A DNA stretch of 64,000 nucleotides from Clostridia bacterium (GTDB lineage Bacteria; Bacillota; Clostridia; Christensenellales; Aristaeellaceae), in NCBI GenBank assembly GCA_017936375.1, contig JAGBFR010000020.1, positions 104,244 through 168,243 on the forward strand. The letters are read 5' to 3'. Position 1 is the stretch's first letter. Each line of letters begins with the position of its first letter. Below, one piece after another: positions 34,989 to 44,013 of the stretch. Position numbers and translations under genes: made by a program. The notes beneath the pieces were generated by a model. That model did not search any database and was not told the DNA's origin. It saw only the letters and a program-made list of their open reading frames with translations.

Positions 34989-36143
34989 GTGGACTTCATG
35001 GAGATTGAAAAGCGGACTGCAGCGTATATCGACGATCTGCGCAGGCACAGGCGCGCGCTGCACAGGATTCCGGAGCTGGGCGATCAGGAATTCAAGACGC
35101 ACGATTATATCATGGCGCAGCTGGAGGCGCTTGAGCCTGACGACCTTCGCACATTTGTCGGCACGGGTGTTCGTGCTGTGTTCAAGGGCAATGGTACGGG
35201 CCGCGTTGTGGCCTTCCGTTCGGATATTGACGCGCTTCCCGTACAGGAGGAGACGGGGCGGCCGTTCGCCTCGGAGCATCCGGGGAAGATGCATGCCTGC
35301 GGTCATGACGGGCATATGGCGAACCTCCTGACATTTGCGCATTATGTGAGTGACCACAGGGCGGAACTCAAGGACGATATCGTGCTCATCTTCCAGCCGT
35401 CCGAGGAGACGACCGGCGGCGCGAAGCGAATGATCGACGAGGGCGCACTGGAAAACCCGCATGTCGACGTCATCTACGGCATGCACGTCATGCCCGACAT
35501 CCCGAAGGGAAAGATTGCCGTCTGCCCGGGTCCGCTTATGGCGCAGACCTGTGAGATGGACTTCGTCATCCACGGCAGGAGCGCGCACGGCGCGACGCCG
35601 CATCTTGGCACGGACGCCGTCTCCGCGATGGCGCATCTGCTTACGCTCATGCAGACGACCGTGGCCCGCTGTGTGGATCCCTGCCAGCAGGCGCTGATCA
35701 CCATCGGCAAGGTCCGCGCGGGCGAACAGCGCAATATCCTCGCCTCGACAGCGCAGATGGAGGGCATTGTCCGCACGTTCTCCAATAGCGTGTATGAAGC
35801 GCTGGAGGAGCGGATCCGCGCGGATATCGCTGCGGTGGATACGGCCTTTGGCACGCAGACGGATTTCATCAAGCGCGTGTATTATCCCTGTGTGGAGAAT
35901 GACCCGGCGGAGACCGCGCGCGTGATGAGCCTGCTTGGCGATCGCTGTATGCAGGCGAAGCCGAAGATGACGGCTGAGGACTTTTCCTATTATCAGCTGA
36001 GCGTTCCGGGCGTATTCGTATTCTGCGGATGCATGGATGAAAAGCACACGAGTCCGCTGCATGCGTGCACGTTTGATTTTGAAGAAGAAGCGCTGCTGCC
36101 GGGTCTGGCTCTCTTTGCCGGGCTGGTTGCATACGAGGATTAA
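34989..36143 (+). CDS. M20D amidohydrolase (N-acyl amino acid or N-acetyl-diaminopimelate type)
   Basis: 384 residues from GTG 34989, with GAGAGG 10 bases upstream; ATG 34998 is 19 bases from it. Metal ligands are seen in 'KMHACGHDGHMANLL', 'QPSEETTGGAKRMI' and 'YGMHVMPDIPKG'; 'HGATPHLGTDAV' belongs to the lid domain. The M20D family hydrolyses N-acyl amino acids, IAA conjugates or N-acetyl-L,L-diaminopimelate. Being divergent from asd-dapA makes the last option attractive, but no acetyltransferase dapH is in view. No signal peptide is present. Confidence 0.8.
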   Translation: MDFMEIEKRTAAYIDDLRRHRRALHRIPELGDQEFKTHDYIMAQLEALEPDDLRTFVGTGVRAVFKGNGTGRVVAFRSDIDALPVQEETGRPFASEHPGKMHACGHDGHMANLLTFAHYVSDHRAELKDDIVLIFQPSEETTGGAKRMIDEGALENPHVDVIYGMHVMPDIPKGKIAVCPGPLMAQTCEMDFVIHGRSAHGATPHLGTDAVSAMAHLLTLMQTTVARCVDPCQQALITIGKVRAGEQRNILASTAQMEGIVRTFSNSVYEALEERIRADIAAVDTAFGTQTDFIKRVYYPCVENDPAETARVMSLLGDRCMQAKPKMTAEDFSYYQLSVPGVFVFCGCMDEKHTSPLHACTFDFEEEALLPGLALFAGLVAYED

Positions 36144-36158
36144 CAGGAGGATATCGAC

Positions 36159-37133
36159 ATGGGATTCTTTGACAGACTGTATTATGGCAAGGCGGGCAAG
36201 CGCGATTACAGCGAGATGGATATGCCCAAGAACCGCGTTTCGCTTTTTTTCCTGGTGCTCAAGGATCATCTGTTTGACCTGATTAAAGTCAATCTGCTCC
36301 AGCTGGTGTTCTGGATTCCCTTCATCATCTGGACGTATCTCAATCTCATGGCCATCCAGTCTCTGGATATCGCTGCTGTGATGGGAACGGAGAACGGCGC
36401 GGCTGTGCTGCTGAGCGAGATTGCTTCCTTTGTGGTCATGTGGCTGATCGGCCTTGTGCCCTGCATCGCGATCACCGGCCCGTCTTCTGCCGGCGCGGCG
36501 TATATCATGCGCAACTGGGCGCGCGACCAGCACGCCTTCCTGTTCTCTGATTTTAAGGACGCTTTCAAGGGCAACTGGAAGCAGGCGCTCGGCGTCTCCG
36601 TGCTGACGTCCTTTGCGCCGCTGCTCACATACACAGCTGTCGCTTACTATGGTCAGCTCGCCAATTCCAACCTGGCGATGATGCTCCCGCTGGTCCTTGT
36701 TGTGGCTGTGATGATGGTCTGGACGCTGATGCTTCCGCTGCTTTATCCGATGATGATCGGCTATGAGCTGACGTTCCGCAATCTGATCAAGAATGCGCTG
36801 CTGATGGCGGTGGCCTGCCTGCCGAAGATGGTCCTTTCCAGGATCATTACCTTCATCCCGCTGGCGATTCTGTTTGTCTTTGGCGTGTATTACGGCTATG
36901 GCATTGTGATCGTCATCATGGTGCTGTATTATCTGCTCTTCGGCTTTGCCTTCTCAAAGCTGGTCTATGCTTCCTTTGCCAACGGCGTGTTTGACAAGTA
37001 TCTCAATCCGCACATCGAGGGCGCGCAGGTCGGCATGGGTCTGCGCCCGGACGACGCGGAGCTCTACGATGATCTGGACGACGATGAGGACGAAGAGGAC
37101 GAGGAGCAGGAAGATGAGAACGACGAGGAGTAA
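36159..37133 (+). CDS. DUF624/YesL-like membrane protein
   Basis: 324 residues with about six membrane helices in pairs (about 36-60, 85-108, 140-165, 172-200, 215-240, 244-268). An N-terminal cytoplasmic segment 'MGFFDRLYYGKAGKRDYSE' and the post-helix 'GPSSAGAAYIMRNWARDQHAFLFSDF' match YesL-type proteins. The C-terminus is a strongly acidic Asp/Glu tail of about 35 residues. Function unknown; YesL genes often accompany sugar transport, which is not the case here. It lies 15 bases after the M20D gene with AGGAGG, so the two are probably co-transcribed. Confidence 0.75.
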   Translation: MGFFDRLYYGKAGKRDYSEMDMPKNRVSLFFLVLKDHLFDLIKVNLLQLVFWIPFIIWTYLNLMAIQSLDIAAVMGTENGAAVLLSEIASFVVMWLIGLVPCIAITGPSSAGAAYIMRNWARDQHAFLFSDFKDAFKGNWKQALGVSVLTSFAPLLTYTAVAYYGQLANSNLAMMLPLVLVVAVMMVWTLMLPLLYPMMIGYELTFRNLIKNALLMAVACLPKMVLSRIITFIPLAILFVFGVYYGYGIVIVIMVLYYLLFGFAFSKLVYASFANGVFDKYLNPHIEGAQVGMGLRPDDAELYDDLDDDEDEEDEEQEDENDEE

Positions 37134-37172
37134 TCCTCCGTCCCATCTGCAGGCTTCTTTGTGACATGAAAG

Positions 37173-37205
37173 CCTCCCGGGCAGGGAAATATGATGCCCG
37201 GGAGG
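37173..37205 (+). promoter_or_regulatory. Perfect hairpin that encloses the ribosome site of the SASP gene
   Basis: CCTCCCGGGCA (37173-37183) and TGCCCGGGAGG (37195-37205) pair over 11 bp with an 11-base loop. The right arm includes the GGGAGG ribosome site of the gene at 37213. No T-run follows, so it is not a standard terminator. Confidence 0.7.
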
Positions 37206-37212
37206 TGATGCA

Positions 37213-37395
37213 ATGAAGGATATCATAAGGGGCGGCTTTGCCAGACCGACAGCGCAGGAGCGCCGTAAGTACCGCGCCGCGCAGGCGGCCGGGCTGCTTG
37301 AGCGCGTGCTGGAGGTTGGCTGGGCCGGTCTTTCTGCGAAAGAGAGCGGAAAGATCGGCGGCATTCTCGCCCATCTGGATCTCGATGAGGGCTGA
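37213..37395 (+). CDS. Small acid-soluble spore protein, alpha/beta type (divergent)
   Basis: 60 residues. The core 'YRAAQAAGLLERVLEVGWAGL' continues into 'SAKESGKIGGILAHL', which matches the clostridial SASP pattern (A-x-E-x-G-hydrophobic, 'VGW-GL-A-E-G-IGG'). These proteins coat spore DNA in the forespore. It fits the spoIIIA operon in the same window. The ribosome site is inside a hairpin. No clear sigma-G promoter was recognised. Confidence 0.7.
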   Translation: MKDIIRGGFARPTAQERRKYRAAQAAGLLERVLEVGWAGLSAKESGKIGGILAHLDLDEG

Positions 37396-37396
37396 C

Positions 37397-38149
37397 ATGT
37401 ACGATGATTTTGCCGGCGTGTATGACGCGCTGATGGATGATTACGATTATGACGCATGGAGCGCGCACTATCTTTCTCTGATGCGGGATGCGCAGGGGAA
37501 GCTGCCCGTGCGCGCTGTGGAGTGCGCCTGCGGCACGGGCAGCCTGACCGTCCGCCTTGCGCAGGCGGGCGTGAAGATGACCGGCGCGGATCTCTCCGCC
37601 TCAATGCTCCGCAGGGCGGAGGAAAAGGCGAGAAAATGGGGCGTTGAGGCTGCGTTCATCCGTCAGGACATGAGAAAGCTCGCGCTGACCAGGCGCGTCG
37701 GCGCCGTGCTGGCGACGTGCGACGGCGTCAATTATCTGACCGGAGAGAGCGATGTCCGCGCATTCTTCCGTGCGGCCTATGAGGCGCTGCTCCCCGGCGG
37801 CAGGCTGTGCTTTGACTGCTCGAGTCGGCATAAGCTGGAGGATGTGATGGGCGATTCTTTCTTCGGCGAGGAGAGGGACGGCATGGCCGTTCTCTGGAAG
37901 AATCAGCTGAACAGGGAAAGCCATGTGCTGACGATGGACGTCACGTTCTTCGTGCGCGAGGAGGACGGACGCTACCGCCGCTTCCGCGAGGAGCACAGGC
38001 AGCGCGCCCACAGCGAGCAGGAGATCCGCCTCTGGCTTGAGCAGGCGGGATTTGAGTCGATCTGCGCGTACGGCGGCATGCGCATGGATGCGCCGACGGA
38101 AGAGGATATCAGAATTCACTATACGGCTTTGAAGCCCGCGGGAAGATAA
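37397..38149 (+). CDS. Class I SAM-dependent methyltransferase
   Basis: 250 residues from ATG 37397, which follows the SASP stop by one base. Motif I is 'AVECACGTGSLTVRLAQAG', motif II 'MTGADLSASMLRRAEEKA', post-II 'QDMRKLAL' and 'NYLTGESDVRAFFRAAYEALLPGG'. The N-terminus 'MYDDFAGVYDALMDDYDYDAWSAHY' is typical of YqeM-like methyltransferases of Firmicutes. The substrate is unknown. Confidence 0.85.
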   Translation: MYDDFAGVYDALMDDYDYDAWSAHYLSLMRDAQGKLPVRAVECACGTGSLTVRLAQAGVKMTGADLSASMLRRAEEKARKWGVEAAFIRQDMRKLALTRRVGAVLATCDGVNYLTGESDVRAFFRAAYEALLPGGRLCFDCSSRHKLEDVMGDSFFGEERDGMAVLWKNQLNRESHVLTMDVTFFVREEDGRYRRFREEHRQRAHSEQEIRLWLEQAGFESICAYGGMRMDAPTEEDIRIHYTALKPAGR

Positions 38150-38182
38150 GCGGGCATTCATTCGTCTAAAGGAGAGAACAAT

Positions 38183-39082
38183 ATGGAACAGAAGAAATCG
38201 AGGCTGCTGCGTCTGACGCTCATGGGCGGTCAGGCGCGCGTATTCCTCTGTGATACGACGCTGATGGCGCAGCAGGCGCGCGATATTCACAACGCGAGCA
38301 ACACCTGCAGCGCGGCGCTGGGCCGCATGATCGCAGCGGCGTCCATCATGGGCGCGAATCTCAAGAGCGATGGAGACCGCATTACGGCGACCATCAACGG
38401 CGGCGGTCCGGCAGGCCCGCTCTGTGCCGTTGCCGGCCCGGACGGCAGGGTCAAGGTGACGATCGAGCACCCGGAGGTGGAGCTCGCCCTCAAGCCGAAC
38501 GGTAAACTGGACGTCGGCGGCGCCATCGGCAAGGATGGACAGCTGACCATCATGCGCTCTTTCGGCTTTGGCGAGCCGTATGTCGGCCGCGTCGGTCTGG
38601 TCTCCGGCGAGATTGCCGAGGATTTTGCGATGTACTATCTGGAGTCCGAGCAGACGCCGTCTCTCTGCGCGCTCGGCACGATGGTCGCCGAGGAGATCGT
38701 CTCCGCCGGCGGCATTCTGATTCAGGCGATGCCGGGCTGCTCGGAGGAGCTGCTTGACGCGCTGGAGCTGCGCTCGGAGCTCTTCTCCGCCATGTCCCAG
38801 CTGCTGCGGGATATGACGCTGGAGGAGATTGTTTCCGGCTGCTTCCGCGGCCTTGAGCCGGAGATCCTTGAGGAAATCCCGCTGCAGCTTGTGTGCGACT
38901 GCTCGCGCGAATACATTGAGCGCGTCCTTCTCTCCATGGGCGAGGAGGAGATCCGCGATATGATCCGCACGCAGAACGGATGCGAGGTCAGCTGTCATTT
39001 CTGCCGCCGCCATTACGCCTTTACGGGCGATGAGCTCAGCGCGCTGATTGACGAGGCCTCCGCTGAGGATGACGAGGAATAA
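38183..39082 (+). CDS. hslO: Redox-regulated chaperone Hsp33
   Basis: 299 residues. The N-terminal Hsp33 domain ('NASNTCSAALGRMIAAASIMGA', shown in part) is followed by the C-terminal zinc centre with Cys238-x-Cys240 and Cys271-x-x-Cys274, all four ligands present. Oxidation releases zinc and activates the holdase. GGAGAG precedes the ATG. Confidence 0.95.
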   Translation: MEQKKSRLLRLTLMGGQARVFLCDTTLMAQQARDIHNASNTCSAALGRMIAAASIMGANLKSDGDRITATINGGGPAGPLCAVAGPDGRVKVTIEHPEVELALKPNGKLDVGGAIGKDGQLTIMRSFGFGEPYVGRVGLVSGEIAEDFAMYYLESEQTPSLCALGTMVAEEIVSAGGILIQAMPGCSEELLDALELRSELFSAMSQLLRDMTLEEIVSGCFRGLEPEILEEIPLQLVCDCSREYIERVLLSMGEEEIRDMIRTQNGCEVSCHFCRRHYAFTGDELSALIDEASAEDDEE

Positions 39083-39106
39083 ATCCAATTATGCCGGAGG
39101 TGGCCG

Positions 39107-40813
39107 ATGAGCAAGATTGTCCCGCTCAGCAGCACATGCGAATACCTGGTCAGCCGGGCGGCAAGCCACAGGCGCGCCGGAAGATATGACGAGGCAATGG
39201 CGCTGCTCACGCGCGCAAAAGAGACTTACGGCTCCACGGATGACATTGAATTTGAAGCTGCCCAGACCTATGAAGCCATGGACTGCGAAGAGGAAGCGGC
39301 GAGATGCTATCTGCGCATCGTCCGCATGGGCGGAAAATATCTTTCACAGGCGCTCTTCCAACTGGCGCTCTCCAGCGCACAGCAGGGAGAGATCCCGCGC
39401 GCCGTGTCGTATTTTGAGCGCTTCATGGCGACGGACAAGAGCGGCATACAGGAAGAGTACGTGAATCTCCTGGGCGAGCAGCTGCGTGCGCAGGAGGAGA
39501 GGCCGTCTCCCGCCACGCGCAGGCAGCGCGCCCGCAGATTGGAGCGGCGTGCTTCTGCGCGGCTTCAGGAGGGCAAGGCCGCTGCTGCAAAGCGAACCAT
39601 GGAGCATGCCCTGAAGCTTCGCGAGCGCGCGCAGGGGCATACGCTGCTTGCCTGCTGCTGCCTCGTATTGGGAAAGACGGAGGAGGCAGTCCGCCATGCG
39701 GAGCGCGGGCATCAGATGGCGAAGGGGCGCATCCAGACGCTCTGCATTCTGGCGGACGCCTACGCCTGCGCCGGAATGGAGAAGAAGGCACGACGGGCGA
39801 TCTCGCTGGCTGCCGTCCGCGCGAAGGAGACAGAGGATCTCTTCAGCGCGGCGATTGAGGCGGCAAAGCATGGGATGGATGAACTCGTCCTGCAGCTGAC
39901 GCATCGCGTGATGAAGCGCGAGCCTTTCCACACGAAGGCGATGATGATCCGCGCGGCGGCGCTGCTGCGGCGAGGAAGCGTACAGGAAGCCAATCGGCTG
40001 TATGGCAGGCTCTGCGGCCTGCTGCCGGAGAGCATGACCTGCGAGGCGTATTTCCGCATGACGCAAAGCGGCATGATGGAGGACGATGCGCCGGCAGGAC
40101 TTGGGCTTGAGGTGACGCCCGGTGCGGCGGGTGAGCGGCTTGGGCAGATGATTGCCGCGCTGGCAGAGGATGAGCTGATCCTCATGTCGGATCCACGGAG
40201 GCTGCAGCCGCTGTGCAGGATCGCTGCGTGGGCAATGCGCTCGCAGTATTCCGGGCAGGACGGCGCGCTGATGGCGATTCTGCTGATGAACAGCATCAAT
40301 CATCCGTGTGCGCAGGAAGTGCTTCTGGATGCGCTGACAGATCCGCAGCTGACGGACAGCCTGAAGATGGCGATCCTGCAGGTGATGACGGGAACCCGGG
40401 GTATACAGCCCTATTATGCGGACATCGGGGGGCGTCTTGTTCGCCTTGCCGCAGGGGCAAGTGCGCAGCGGGCGAGGGCAGAGGCCGGCCAGAGCGTCGT
40501 GCAGGCGGCGGCAGACAGGCTGATGAATCGTTTCCCCGATGCGCCCGCCATTATGCTGCCGATGTGGGTGGCATATCTGGACGTCTTTGGCGTGCCGAAG
40601 CGGCAGGAAATGCAGGCCTGTACGGCTGCTTTGGAGCTTTTATACCATGAGGCGGCGGGACACAGGACGGATGCTGAGAAAATCGCCGGGCATGCAGGCG
40701 TTTCGCTGCGCGCATGCAGGTATTATGCCGGCAGAATCAGACGGGCTGCCGCCCTCCGCGAGGCGCGCGCAGGCGGCAATGCGCCTGAACAAGATGAGAA
40801 AGAATCCCCGTAA
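39107..40813 (+). CDS. TPR-repeat protein of unknown function
   Basis: 568 residues, alpha-helical. TPR-like units occur at about 12-45 ('AASHRRAGRYDEAMALLTRA'), 48-80, 83-110, 150-215 and 275-300. There is no signal peptide or membrane helix, so it is cytoplasmic. The C-terminal ~100 residues are basic. It starts a run of three genes (to 43708) without recognisable enzymes. A scaffold or co-chaperone-like role next to hslO is possible but not supported by any motif. Confidence 0.7.
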   Translation: MSKIVPLSSTCEYLVSRAASHRRAGRYDEAMALLTRAKETYGSTDDIEFEAAQTYEAMDCEEEAARCYLRIVRMGGKYLSQALFQLALSSAQQGEIPRAVSYFERFMATDKSGIQEEYVNLLGEQLRAQEERPSPATRRQRARRLERRASARLQEGKAAAAKRTMEHALKLRERAQGHTLLACCCLVLGKTEEAVRHAERGHQMAKGRIQTLCILADAYACAGMEKKARRAISLAAVRAKETEDLFSAAIEAAKHGMDELVLQLTHRVMKREPFHTKAMMIRAAALLRRGSVQEANRLYGRLCGLLPESMTCEAYFRMTQSGMMEDDAPAGLGLEVTPGAAGERLGQMIAALAEDELILMSDPRRLQPLCRIAAWAMRSQYSGQDGALMAILLMNSINHPCAQEVLLDALTDPQLTDSLKMAILQVMTGTRGIQPYYADIGGRLVRLAAGASAQRARAEAGQSVVQAAADRLMNRFPDAPAIMLPMWVAYLDVFGVPKRQEMQACTAALELLYHEAAGHRTDAEKIAGHAGVSLRACRYYAGRIRRAAALREARAGGNAPEQDEKESP

Positions 40814-40849
40814 GGGGCCGGATATACGGAAACGAGGAGGAGAATCCAA

Positions 40850-41677
40850 ATGAACTGCATTGATTTTGACAAGAAGTTTGAGCAGTATATGACCCAGTGG
40901 GTCAAGAAGAACAGCGCGAAGTACAAGAACAACATGGATGTGATCGAGTCCATGATGCCCGACGTCTATATGGAATTCCTTGAGAAGCCGGCGACGTGGC
41001 TGGGCGGAAAGGCGCCTGCGGCCTACTTTGGTCAGTACGACGATGCGCAGATGCTGGTCAAGTGGATGTGCGAATACATCAAGACCGGCGTGCCCGTGCC
41101 GGATCTGCTGCTGGAGCGCATTTCTGAGCTGGGCAGCGCTGCGGAAGACGGCCTTCTTGCCGTGCTTGGCGACGCCTCCTGCAATGAAGAGATGCAGATG
41201 ACGGCGATGTCTCTGCTGCGCGAGATGGAGAGCACGAAGCCGATGCAGATGTATATCGATTTCATCAGCCGTCTTGACGAGGCGGATGAGAAGGGCGACA
41301 TGTGCGCGGAATCCCTCGTGTCCATGGGCAGCGAGGCTGTCGCGCCGATTCTGGCTGCGCTGGACGGCGCAAGCGATGCGGCGCGCGATATCTTTGCAGA
41401 TATTCTGAGCAATTATCCGGGCGAGGAGCAGGCATTTGAGCTGCTGATGGAGCGCTTTGCCCATACGCAGGAAAAGCGCGCACTCTTTGCTTCCTATCTG
41501 GCGAAGTTCGGCGACGACCGTGCGCTGCCCGCGCTGTATGAGGCGGCGAATGACAATGAGATCAACTATCTTGACTATGTCGAGGTGGTCAACGCCATCG
41601 ACGCGCTGGGCGGCGACCGCCCGCCGGAGCGCGAGTTCGCCGGCGATCCGTATTACGAGTCCCTCAAGCGCGTCTGA
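40850..41677 (+). CDS. HEAT-like repeat protein of unknown function
   Basis: 275 residues, acidic, without signal peptide or membrane helix. From about 85 onward helical pairs repeat every 30-40 residues ('RISELGSAAEDGLLAVLGDA', 'SLVSMGSEAVAPILAALDGA', 'YLAKFGDDRALPALYEAA'), as in HEAT or PBS-lyase repeats. GAGGAGGAG precedes the ATG. Probably a protein-interaction module; partners unknown. Confidence 0.7.
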   Translation: MNCIDFDKKFEQYMTQWVKKNSAKYKNNMDVIESMMPDVYMEFLEKPATWLGGKAPAAYFGQYDDAQMLVKWMCEYIKTGVPVPDLLLERISELGSAAEDGLLAVLGDASCNEEMQMTAMSLLREMESTKPMQMYIDFISRLDEADEKGDMCAESLVSMGSEAVAPILAALDGASDAARDIFADILSNYPGEEQAFELLMERFAHTQEKRALFASYLAKFGDDRALPALYEAANDNEINYLDYVEVVNAIDALGGDRPPEREFAGDPYYESLKRV

Positions 41678-41749
41678 TACGCCTGGGGCGCTCCGTTATG
41701 TTTGACTTCATATGTGCCAACGACATATCTGTGAGGAGGAAATGCCATC

Positions 41750-43708
41750 GTGTTGTGCCCGAACTGCGGAAGAGAGCTTTCAGATCAGACGCGCGTTTGT
41801 CCGGGATGCAACGCTGTGCAGCGTGTATTCAGGCGCAGGCATGCGGATGTGGATCTGAACGATACTGCGGATGATGCGCGCGTTGAGCGCAGGGTAGCGC
41901 CCGAAAGGGATGAGATCAGACACAGAGCCGGGCAGAGCGTGATGGACGCAAGAGACACGGAGCCGGATGAAAACCGACCGAGGGCACGCCATATTCCTGA
42001 GGATCTGGATTCTGCCAGCCGCGTACCGCTTGGCCTGCACAGGCAGGCGCAGCGTGAGCGTGCGCAGGTGCGCCATGTGCGCAGGGCGCCCAATCATATC
42101 CGCAGGAAGATCGATGGCAAGCCCGCGATGACCCATCCGCCGATCTATCCCAAAAGCCGGAAGCGGCTGCGCAATGCGATCCTGTGTATTCTGTTTCTGA
42201 CGATCTTTGTCTGTTCCATTGGCGGCTACATGCTCTACGGCACGGAAAATGGTCAGAAGCTGATGGCGCAGTGGGGCTGGGAATCGGCGAGGACGGACGC
42301 CTATGTCACCCTTGGCAGAGAGCTCATTGAGCAGGCGTATTTTACCCGCTCTCTTGAGCCGCTGCAGGTGGCGATTGAGCGCGAGCCGGAGAATGTCGAT
42401 GCGCTGCTGCTGATCGCACAGGCCTACAGCGAACTGGATCGAACGGACGAGGCGGTTGTGATCTATGAATCGCTGATCTCCGACATCGCGCCGGAGCATC
42501 CGAGCGCCTACCGCAACCTGATCAAGATCTATCAGCAGCGCGGGTACAACGCCGAGGCGCTTGCGCTGATGAAGATGGCCAGCGAGAATGCGACCAGCAC
42601 GCAGGAATTCAACGTCATGCTGCGCGAGTTTACGCCGGATTCCCCGACATTCTCCAAGACCGAGGGCCGCTACAACTATGCCATCGACGTGACCATCTCC
42701 ATCCCGGAAGGACAGACCGTCTACTATACCACGGATGGAACGGACCCGTCCGAGTCCGGCCTTGTCTATAAGAAGGGGACGCAGATCCATATTCCCGAGG
42801 GCAAGATGACGCTCAAAGCCATCGGCTTTACGGAGAATGGTACGCCCAGCGAGCAGGTCACGGCGAATTACACGATCATCATTCCCACGCCTGCTGCGCC
42901 GAAGGCGAACTATGCTTCCGGCAAGTATAAGAATGCGCCGAAGGTTTCCCTGCGCGCGGGCGATGATGAGAAGGATGAGTTTGCCTCGCCGATTGTCGCA
43001 TTCTATTATACGCTGGACGGCAGGCAGGCGACTGTGGACTCCACGCCCTATACCGGACCGATCCAGATCCCCATCGGCGACAGCGAGCTGCGGGCGATTG
43101 CCGTGGCGGAGAATGGCAAGGTCAGCTATGAGATGCGCGTGACCTATTCCGTTCAGGGCAATCTCAAGAACATGTTCCGTTCGCAGGATACCTTCAAGAA
43201 CATGGAGCTCTACAAGACGGGCTATAACACCTTCACCAAGAACTGGGGCGCGCCAAACAGCTACGAGCTGCTGCCCGAGGAGGAATGGTACAGCCCGGAG
43301 ATGGAGAGCTATGAGGCGACGTACAGCTGGGGGACGGCGCGTTTCCTCATCAAGAAGGTTGGCGGCTCGCCCGTGCTCTATGCGCTGGATACGACCAACA
43401 ACAGGATGACCGCGCCGCGATCGACGAAGGTCGGCATGGACGGCGATGACGTCATGGCGAAATACCGCGATCTTGGTCATCCGGAGCTGGATGAATTCGG
43501 TAACCGCCTTCTGTATAACTGGGATTCTGCCGGTTATCAGTTCGGCACATACCGGCATGAGCCCAATGGACAGTATGCGATCCATTATTACTATCCGATC
43601 GGCGATGATAAGAGCATCTTTGTGGAGCTGAGCTATTATCTGGACAGCGAGCAGAAGGTGGAGCGCATCGTCTGGCAGCGCTATCTGTCCGAGGTTACGA
43701 CGCCGTGA
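41750..43708 (+). CDS. Zinc-ribbon, single-pass membrane protein with TPR and chitobiase-like domains
   Basis: 652 residues from GTG 41750. Order: zinc ribbon CxxC-CxxC (Cys3, 6, 17, 20), basic linker, membrane helix at about 141-162, TPR-like region (about 175-265), then two copies of the chitobiase/beta-hexosaminidase C-terminal-like module ('VYYTTDGTDPSESG', 'AFYYTLDGRQATVDSTPYTG'), then a ~170-residue C-terminal domain. The part after the helix should be outside the cell. Function unknown. The gene at 8716-10713 shares the ribbon-helix-beta plan. Confidence 0.8.
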   Translation: MLCPNCGRELSDQTRVCPGCNAVQRVFRRRHADVDLNDTADDARVERRVAPERDEIRHRAGQSVMDARDTEPDENRPRARHIPEDLDSASRVPLGLHRQAQRERAQVRHVRRAPNHIRRKIDGKPAMTHPPIYPKSRKRLRNAILCILFLTIFVCSIGGYMLYGTENGQKLMAQWGWESARTDAYVTLGRELIEQAYFTRSLEPLQVAIEREPENVDALLLIAQAYSELDRTDEAVVIYESLISDIAPEHPSAYRNLIKIYQQRGYNAEALALMKMASENATSTQEFNVMLREFTPDSPTFSKTEGRYNYAIDVTISIPEGQTVYYTTDGTDPSESGLVYKKGTQIHIPEGKMTLKAIGFTENGTPSEQVTANYTIIIPTPAAPKANYASGKYKNAPKVSLRAGDDEKDEFASPIVAFYYTLDGRQATVDSTPYTGPIQIPIGDSELRAIAVAENGKVSYEMRVTYSVQGNLKNMFRSQDTFKNMELYKTGYNTFTKNWGAPNSYELLPEEEWYSPEMESYEATYSWGTARFLIKKVGGSPVLYALDTTNNRMTAPRSTKVGMDGDDVMAKYRDLGHPELDEFGNRLLYNWDSAGYQFGTYRHEPNGQYAIHYYYPIGDDKSIFVELSYYLDSEQKVERIVWQRYLSEVTTP

Positions 43709-43729
43709 GCCGCTATGAGGCGGATGGGC

Positions 43730-43758
43730 TTGACAAAATGGGCATAAACCCCTATAAT
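43730..43758 (+). promoter_or_regulatory. Promoter of the metG T-box transcript
   Basis: Consensus TTGACA at 43730-43735, 17-base spacer, consensus TATAAT at 43753-43758. Confidence 0.9.
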
Positions 43759-43765
43759 AAATCGG

Positions 43766-43997
43766 TATATTGACTGCGATGAAGAAGAGAGCAGCTCGGT
43801 AGCACACCCAAAGAGAGCCGGGGCAGGTGAAAGCCGGCGGTGATGCGGCAGCTGGTATGGCTTTGGAGCATCCGCGATGAATCAAGCGCGGCGGCAGCCT
43901 CCGATACAGGGCGATGAGGCGGGCGGAGTGTTTCTGTCCGCGAATAAGGGTGGTACCACGATTGATCGTCCCTCGCAGCAGCGAGGGACGTTTTTTT
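43766..43997 (+). promoter_or_regulatory. T-box riboswitch (tRNA-Met) upstream of metG
   Basis: The T-box core 'AAGGGTGGTACCACG' (43946-43960) is intact, with the UGGU that pairs to an NCCA end bearing discriminator A. The Stem I region lies at about 43775-43890. A terminator follows: CGTCCCTCGC and GCGAGGGACG (43967-43990) with loop AGCA and seven T residues. Uncharged tRNA-Met should block the terminator and switch on metG. Confidence 0.93.
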
Positions 43998-44013
43998 GAA
44001 GGAGAGGAAATCA

